This document shows, piece by piece, positions 9,880 through 15,408 of a stretch of DNA of 15,408 nucleotides. The notes under the pieces are model-generated. The model did no database searches. It was given only the letters and a program-made list of their open reading frames with translations, and was not told where the DNA came from. The stretch comes from Glomus cerebriforme (lineage: Eukaryota; Glomeromycota; Glomeromycetes; Glomerales; Glomeraceae): assembly GCA_003550305.1 (NCBI GenBank), contig QKYT01000280.1, positions 3,701-19,108 on the forward strand, read 5' to 3'. Each line of letters begins with the position of its first letter. Positions within the stretch are counted from its first letter, which is position 1. The position numbers were made by a program, and so were the translations under genes.

Positions 9880-10250
9880 TTTTTAAACTTTCTAGTCACT
9901 TTCTATTCACAAAATGGAACAAGATCCGAAGATATTCAACCAATAAGGAAGAAATCACCGAAGATTTAAAAAAACAAAATAATGAACTTCTTGAAAAATT
10001 GTCAGATTTAGTAATAGTTTCACCATCCTTCGAATCCGCGTACGGTGTTCGATTATCGGAGAAATTCTCCTTGGAGATCAATTTATCCACGCCCGTCCCA
10101 TTATGGTCACGGTCAAAAAAACTGTCCTAACATACAAGTCTCAAATAAAAAGTCTTTATTTTAGGTGTTACAGACATGGACACGTAGCAAACAATTGTTC
10201 TGCTCCTCCCAAGGAACCTCCCATAAAACCCTGCTTTAAGAGGCAATCAT
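9880..10250 (+). pseudogene. retroelement-like remnant with degenerate CCHC zinc knuckle
   Basis: Two + strand frames, broken between them, look coding. The first runs open to a stop at 10128-10130 and has a charged stretch (about 9945-10000, KEEITEDLKKQNNELLEK) followed by residues rich in Ser, Glu and Leu. The second, one frame over, reads a zinc knuckle at 10157-10198: YFRC, YRHGH and VANNC. This fits CX2CX4HX4C except that the first Cys is Tyr (TAT for TGT). A Pro/Lys/Cys-rich tail follows before a stop. Such knuckles bind nucleic acid in the gag or ORF1 proteins of retroelements and in CNBP-like proteins. There is no clear start, a frameshift is needed, and a zinc ligand is lost, so I call it a decayed mobile-element fragment. 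The family (LTR or LINE) cannot be decided here. Confidence 0.5.
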
Positions 10251-10466
10251 TTTTTTGTCAATGATAGTGTTTGTATTGATTTTAATAATTGATACGCTGC
10301 ATATTGTAAAAACCAAAACTAATTTCATTCTATGAATTATAGAACGGAAAGGCCAAAAACCAAATACATAGCGGTATGAAATTGAGGGTTTGTAATTTAT
10401 TATTTTAATTATTGCTAAAAATTTTTATTTCCTTTTATTTCCCTTTTTTTTACATAGAGGTCCTCG

Positions 10467-10481
10467 GTTGCCGGTGGCAAC
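10467..10481. repeat. short GC-rich perfect hairpin
   Basis: GTTGCC-GGT-GGCAAC forms a 6-bp perfect stem with a 3-base loop, followed by a long T-run (about 10484-10491). The shape resembles a bacterial intrinsic terminator, but in this fungal context it has no obvious meaning. Confidence 0.4.
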
Positions 10482-10629
10482 ATTTTTTTTTCTTAATTGT
10501 TAGTACAACATATATTAACAAAGTATAATTTCTTTTTATAATGACATATATCAAATGTTATCGTGTGAAGAACAAGAATAATTTTTTTCCTGATAAAAGT
10601 TCAATCATAATGACATTGAATGAACAATA

Positions 10630-10885
10630 GGATCCGCAACTAGAGATCCAGACCCTAGTACTGCGTTAACGCAAATGACATCATCAAACTTATAACTATC
10701 AGCTATGTAATGAAAATTTAGTAAGAGACCCTCAAAATATAGACGAGAAATATCGGTATTATGACATTAATTTTAATTTCTTGGATATTCCGATCAAAGA
10801 AATTGTAATTTCAACATCAAATCAGTTTTCTATTAACATACAAATTCCTCGTGGATTTTTCCTTTTGGGACTTATACTGTTGTAA
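10630..10885 (+). pseudogene. decayed open stretch of unknown origin
   Basis: Two overlapping + frames have protein-like text. The first, from 10630, reads about 21 codons rich in Ser, Thr, Asp and Pro (GSATRDPDPSTALTQM). The second, from 10679 to a stop at 10883-10885, reads 68 codons with mixed hydrophobic and polar content and no methionine start. A single frameshift near 10670-10690 would join them. The length of the second run is unusual for DNA this AT-rich. I do not recognise the family; it may belong to the same decayed element as the zinc knuckle 450 bp upstream. Confidence 0.3.
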
Positions 10886-11296
10886 TTTGCTGTATGAGTG
10901 GCCGCCCGGGATCGTAAAGATTAAAAATACGCTTTAATAATAAGGTATTAAAGTAAACAGAGATATTCAACAAGTTAAACCAATGCACAAAACTCCTTGA
11001 AAGAATTGAAGGTAAATTCTATTTATTGATAGGAGCACTATTTCTCTTTATTAGATTGTGATCGTGTAATTAACATTAGTATTCAACATTTTCTACAAAG
11101 ATATATAATCAAAGATTAAAATTTCCTCATAGAGTTTATAATTTTTACAAATTTATTTGCTAGAATATATATATATATATATTTTTAAAATAATTACAAA
11201 ATATCGAATAAAAAGATAAGAATATTAGCAATGTAAAATTTTCTTTTCAAATTGTTGTTATTGTTGTTATTGATGTTTCATAATTTCATAGGTTTC

Positions 11297-11338
<42 letters not shown>

Positions 11339-11456
11339 AAAAAAAAAAAAATATTTTTTTTTTAAAAAAAAAAAAGCAAATATATATGCAAGCTCAATTA
11401 AATTCTATCAATCAACCTCTATCTACCTATATTTACCATACGTATTTTAACTATTT
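10886..11456. other. AT-rich intergenic stretch with homopolymers and TA repeat
   Basis: No gene is seen. It holds an (AT)n run at about 11165-11182, a 31-base A-run at 11304-11334, and a further A/T homopolymer block to about 11375. The flotillin gene ends against this block on the opposite strand, so on that strand the tracts are T-runs within about 150 bp past the stop codon and may lie in its 3' end region. Confidence 0.5.
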
Positions 11457-13025
11457 TTAACTATTTCCAGAAGAAGAGTTGTCTTTGTTTGGCATTTGAG
11501 CCAACCAATTAGGAGGACTAATTCCAGTTTGTTCTTGAATAGTTGACAAAAGTGGAGGTAAAGATTGAAAGATATTTGCTATAGGATTCGCATTTCCACT
11601 TCCACTTGCATCATTTCCCGTATTCCAAACAGTAATGTTAGGATTAAGACCTTGAATAGCACTAGCATTTTCTTTAGCCAATTGTTGATAAACACCACGT
11701 TCAATCATTATATATTGAAGAGCAGCATAACGATCTCCTCCAAAAGCATCCATTAAATTCTTTATACCTTGAGCTTGAGCATTATAAACAGCTAAAAGAC
11801 CTTCTGCTTCTTTTTGTTTTTTAAAGAGTTCAGCTTCAGCTTCCTTTTGTTTTTCATATAAACGTGCATTAGCATTCGCTTTAGCAGCTTCAAATTCAGC
11901 TGTTGCTTTAGATACATATTGTACACGAAGACGTTCTGTTTCTGATAATAATCGACGTTCTTCAACTTGTTTTTGAAGTTCTGATTCCCGCATTTTTGCA
12001 GCTTGTGTAGCTTCAATAGCTGCAACATTTTTAGCACGTTCAAATTCTGACTCTTTTGTAGCTAAATTCATATTAGCTTGTGCTATAGCTACTTTACGTT
12101 CATTTTCAATTAAAATAGTGTCAGCTTCAACCTTTGATGTTTCACGACGTGTTAAACCTTCTCGTTCTTTTGCACCAACATCACCACGATATTTTGCTTC
12201 GGCTACATCTACTTTTGCTTGATTTACGGCACCTTCATGTGTTTTCATTCGCTACATAAGGAATTTTTTTTTTTTTTAATTTTGATATAAAAAAAAAAAA
12301 TTATTATTATTATTTAAAAAAATAATACATACCATATAAGCAAAATATTCAGATCCTTGAGTATCTTGAAGTTGTTTAACATTAGCATTATAAATTATTA
12401 AACCAAATTGATCCAATTCTGCTTGAACATTTTTAATGACTTGATCTTTAAATCCTTTTCTTTCTTGAAAAATTTCTTCCATAGTCATTGCAGCAGCAAT
12501 GACTCTAGTTTCACCTTCAATAATACCACGAACCAATTCTTTTACATGATCACTATTCTTATCATTTGCTGCTAAAAGTTTTGCATAACGTTCTAAAGCT
12601 TTAGGTTCATCTTTAGGACCAATGGTGAATACTGCTGGAAGATTAAATTCTAATTTCTCAGCACTCATTGCTTGTAATTGCAATGTATAATTTGCAGGGG
12701 TTATATCAAAGAATGATGATCTTTGGACTGATATAATAAAAAAAAAACAAATTTTTTAGAAAAATTATAAAAAAAAAATAATAAATTATTAAAAATAAAA
12801 TAAAATAAAAAATATCATAATTACATGGTAGAACCCATCCTTTTTTACTGATTGAAATATCATTGATAAGTGCACCGGTCTTAACTAAATATTGGCTTGG
12901 ATCACTAAAAAAAATGAAATAAATTTATCATTAGAGCGAAACGAAAAAAAAATTTTCGTTAATAAAAAAAAATTTTTTTTTAAAACAAAAATATTTAAAT
13001 GATAATAATACCTAATTCTATACAT
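11457..13025 (-). CDS. flotillin (SPFH/PHB domain membrane scaffold), four exons
   Basis: Complete flotillin of 427 aa, the usual family length. Flotillins sit on the inner face of the plasma membrane or endosomes, oligomerise and organise membrane microdomains. Exons on the minus strand are 13025-13012 (14 nt), 12904-12825, 12727-12333 and 12251-11457; GT-AG introns are 107, 97 and 81 bp, and all junctions keep frame. Exon 1 gives MYRI and part of Ser5; splicing restores [10 protein letters not shown] and GWVLPF...[10 protein letters not shown]. The SPFH/PHB domain spans about residues 5-190, with QAMSAEK at 50-56 and LPAVFTIGP shortly after. The second half is a Glu/Ala-rich coiled coil ([27 protein letters not shown]), the flotillin hallmark. 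The C terminus is Ser/Asn/Pro-rich. There is no signal peptide or N-terminal Gly. No cysteine occurs in the predicted protein, so animal-type palmitoylation at Cys34 is not possible. The start has A at -3. Confidence 0.92.
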
Positions 13026-13098
13026 TATTTCTTGTTATTTAAATGTTTAAAGAATGGGAAAAAGGTGTTTCGTTTCGAAAATTGAGATAAAATTTCTT

Positions 13099-13107
13099 AT
13101 TTATATA
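13099..13107 (-). promoter_or_regulatory. possible TATA box of the flotillin gene
   Basis: On the minus strand this reads ATATAAATA, about 75-80 bp before the flotillin ATG, followed by a pyrimidine-rich stretch (ACACCTTTTTCCCATTCTTT). The position is plausible for a fungal core promoter, but the word is common in AT-rich DNA. Confidence 0.3.
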
Positions 13108-13190
13108 GAAGTAAAATTATTTGTATCAATTCTGATATTAAACTGGTTAATATTGATGATTGTATAGCGATTTGAATCGAAATTACTCAA

Positions 13191-13218
13191 TTAATATTAC
13201 TAAATTAATATTACTAAA
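13191..13218. repeat. 14-bp perfect tandem repeat, two copies
   Basis: TTAATATTACTAAA occurs twice head to tail in the flotillin upstream region. It is probably a slippage product without evident function. Confidence 0.6.
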
Positions 13219-14112
13219 TTCTTTTTTTATGTATAACGATAAATGTTTGGTTTTTTTAACTTGCAAAAAAAAAAAGACAAATTTATAGAATTTATAGAAT
13301 TTTTGACTTGCATGATCAAATGATCAGACGAGTATTTTGAGTAACATACAGTCATTGTTAAATGGATTGAATAACCACATGAAAAAAATTGGGCGTCGAG
13401 TCAGTTCATTTTTTTTGAAACCGTTACTTAAATTACAAATAAAGTATTTTTTAATTACACATCAGACGGAATAAATTTTCCCATCCCAAAAATATCACCC
13501 AATTGTATCGAAATTGTGCCACATCAAATAAATTTTTTTAATGAAATTTTCCAGAGAAAATTTCTTAAACGAATTCTTTAGAAAATTTTTGATAATAAAC
13601 ATTTATTAAAAAAAAAGATTTTTATAATTCTGAAAACAGCGAAATAAAAAAGGTATCTGTTATTACTATTTGTTACTATATAAGTACATTAATGTAATTC
13701 GGAGTTCCATGTTCCTTAAATTATAATAATGACTTCATTAATGAAATAAATTATTAAAATTCGGAATTGTTAAAAAATAGCTTTTCTAAACCAAATTGGT
13801 TGAGGCTTTGACAATTTGATCCGAAAGATAATTATATCAAAACTTTTCATGAACTTATATGTAATTCGTTATGTCAATAAAAGAGGTGCTTCGTATGGTT
13901 TTCATAGACATGTAGTGTGGCAGATGACTTTTATGATTTACATAAAGTCATTTGGTCGTTGTATAACGAGAAATTTTTTTATTCTTGTAACCGGAATTAA
14001 TTTTAATCACATGATCTGGCCACCAACACCACGTGGGTGAAAAAGTCTTGGAATCGCTCTTTAATAATAGAATTATAGGGTTACACAACTGTAACCAGAA
14101 TAGAACGGATAG

Positions 14113-14382
14113 AATAAAAAAAAGATAATTCCATTCTTTGAACCCAATTATAGTAACTCCTTTCAACTTCTGATTCCTTGTGATTGCCAGAATATTGATA
14201 ATACTTGTCGTAATTGTTTTGGTTTAAAATTATTGTTTAAAGAAAATATTGAAAAATATAAAATATATATCTACATACTACATTGGTTAGCACATGAATT
14301 CAAACTGAGTTATAATAATAATAATAATAATAATCGTTCTCTAATGTTCTCGGTTTTCTTCATAGAAAAATTTTACACGTTT
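14113..14382 (+). other. orphan Cys-rich open stretch, possible lost exon
   Basis: A + strand frame stays open for about 90 codons after a stop at about 14110. It includes LIPCDCQNIDNTCRNCFGL, with the Cys pattern CxC-x6-CxxC (coded at about 14178-14213), as in a small zinc-binding site. It then reads through the (TAA)n run as Asn repeats to a stop at about 14380. There is no ATG near the front and no clear splice sites, so this is at most an exon or exon relic of an unrecognised gene. Confidence 0.25.
14311..14334. repeat. (TAA)n trinucleotide microsatellite
   Basis: About eight TAA units lie in a row in the region upstream of the GTPase gene. The tract is likely length-variable between strains. 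Confidence 0.8.
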
Positions 14383-14674
14383 TGATCAAACTTTAATCAA
14401 AATTAGTTAGATCATAATTTTTTGTCGGTATAATTCCGATTTCCGACTGATTGTAAAATGTTTTAACCTTTTATAAAAATATATTTTTTTTTATTGTACT
14501 AATAACGCCAACACTTGTACACTTGTACAATTGTACCAGATATAGAAACAATGACCAGATAAATCATTTATTGTTTAAATCGGCAAAAAAGTTAAAAAAC
14601 TTACTTTTTAATTTCAGTTCTGAATGGTTAGGAATAATTTATTATTATAAAAAAAAACATTTTGACATTAAAAA

Positions 14675-15392
14675 ATGTATAATTATAATTATTATTATGA
14701 CGAGGACGATGGAAATAAATTTGGAGAAGGTATACCTTATCGTAAAGGAAAAGCAATCCAACTCGTCAAATATGAAAATGGAGAAATTATATTAAATAAA
14801 AAATCTCTTGAAATCATTCAAAATATTGAAGAACCTGTCGCAATAATTTCAGTTGGTAATTATAATTGCTTTAATTATATACTATTTGTTTTAAAAAATA
14901 ATTTTTAATATATTTTTATTATACTTGATATAATAAGTCGGATCTTATCGTAGAGGAAAATCGTATTTTGCGAATGTCCTTCATGGAAGACATGATGGTT
15001 TCGAACTTGNTTCCAAAGTAGATAGTTGTACTAAAGNGATTTTTATGTGGGATACACCATTTGTTCATAACGATTGTAGAGTCATAGTATTAGACTGTGA
15101 AGGAATTGACGACCCAAAACAAGATGAAGTTTGGGCAATGAAATTATTTATATTATGTCTTGCAATTTCTTCTACTTTCGTTTATAATATTAATGGAATT
15201 GTAGGTCAAGATGATNTTGGAAAATTATATACGATGACAGATTTAAGTAAATTNTTGACAAATANTGAAGATGATGAAAAAGATTATTTACCAAGACTTG
15301 TCGTATTATTGAGAGATTTTGTATTAGAAGATCCTGATGATTTTAGAGAGTATTTTTTGGAAAAATTAAATCAAGTTGATTCTGATTGTTAG
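14675..15392 (+). CDS. GB1/RHD3-type large GTPase (guanylate-binding-protein-like), partial
   Basis: N-terminal part of a dynamin-related large GTPase of the guanylate-binding protein/atlastin group, which binds GTP and usually acts at membranes. Exon 1 is 14675-14855 and exon 2 starts at 14938 (82-bp GT-AG intron, phase 1). Splicing builds the P-loop GSYRRGKS at 62-69 across the junction. Other marks: switch I Thr92 in TKxIFMW, G3 DCEG at 113-116, and the RD motif at 186-187 (LVVLLRDF) that replaces NKxD in this family. A Tyr/Asn/Asp-rich leader (MYNYNYYYDEDDG) precedes the domain; the ATG has A at -3. In-frame reading stops at TAG 15390 after 211 aa, well short of a roughly 280-residue G domain, with no helical domain. 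GTTAGT at 15388 is a likely donor, so the gene probably continues past the window. Several Ns (15010, 15038, 15216, 15254, 15265) leave residues unknown. Confidence 0.85.
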
Positions 15393-15408
15393 TATATATA
15401 TATATAAT

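Larger units (their letters stand above)
13108..14674. other. divergent intergenic region between flotillin and GTPase genes
   Basis: This stretch separates two genes transcribed away from each other, so it should contain both promoters. Open frames at 13816-14040 (+) and 13948-14166 (-) overlap each other, lack family features and look fortuitous. It also holds a (TAA)n microsatellite (14311-14334), the 14-bp tandem repeat at 13191, and the Cys-rich open run at 14113-14382 listed separately. Confidence 0.45.

Noticed and set aside
9896..10090. 64-codon minus-strand open frame
   Set aside because: Antisense to the broken zinc-knuckle frame on the + strand, which has the recognisable motif.
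10467..10491. Hairpin followed by T-run as an intrinsic terminator
   Set aside because: Rho-independent terminators are bacterial; the introns and gene families here are eukaryotic.
11565..12043. Open frames at 11565-11756 (+) and 11792-12043 (-)
   Set aside because: Shadows of the flotillin coiled-coil exon in other frames.
13816..14166. Overlapping open frames at 13816-14040 (+) and 13948-14166 (-)
   Set aside because: They overlap antisense to each other, neither has family features, and no splice structure supports them.
14523..14795. 90-codon + strand open frame
   Set aside because: Overlaps GTPase exon 1 in another frame; only the frame from 14675 yields the P-loop after splicing.
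5946..15392. Kinase, flotillin and GTPase as one functional system
   Set aside because: The genes are several kilobases apart, on different strands, separated by transposon debris, and belong to families that are widely scattered; adjacency alone is no evidence in a eukaryotic genome.
1..15408. CRISPR array, tRNA, rRNA or bacterial operon
   Set aside because: No regularly spaced repeats, no cloverleaf I could trace, no rRNA-like conserved blocks, and all recognised genes contain spliceosomal introns.

Overview
The window looks like AT-rich nuclear DNA from a filamentous fungus, most likely an arbuscular mycorrhizal fungus of the Rhizophagus (Glomeromycotina) type. Three things suggest this: short GT-AG introns (73-107 bp) in every recognisable gene; a TKL-like kinase with an N-terminal CxxC/WC/HFQQNF/NW.SGN segment and a DFTKLNIN-type tail, an architecture I associate with the expanded Rhizophagus kinase families; and a guanylate-binding-protein-like GTPase. 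The taxon is an inference; no rRNA or other marker is present.

Layout. Positions 1-3536 hold no gene I can support. Positions 3537-5673 are copy A of a segmental duplication: a decayed 3' end of a kinase gene plus its downstream DNA. This DNA leads into an intact kinase gene at 5946-7500 (+, three exons, 468 aa predicted). From 7095, inside that gene, to about 9284 lies copy B of the same unit. The region therefore reads as the remains of a tandem kinase array. Positions 9521-10885 are mobile-element ground: a 259-bp PIF/Harbinger-like MITE with 3-bp TAA target duplications, a 49-bp tandem duplication of its left end, a broken open frame with a degenerate CCHC zinc knuckle, and another decayed open stretch. 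Positions 11457-13025 (-) encode a complete flotillin (four exons, 427 aa), whose first exon is only 14 nt. Positions 13026-14674 are the divergent intergenic region. At 14675 a GB1/RHD3-type large GTPase begins (+) and runs out of the window inside its G domain.

The three genes have no evident operon-like or pathway relation. They are independent eukaryotic genes with their own promoters. I did not find a convincing undescribed multi-gene system. The observations most worth checking are the kinase duplication and its conserved non-coding blocks, the tiny first exon and cysteine-free sequence of the flotillin, the GTPase running off the end, and the MITE with its duplicated end. Isolated N bases, several of them in coding exons, make some residues uncertain.
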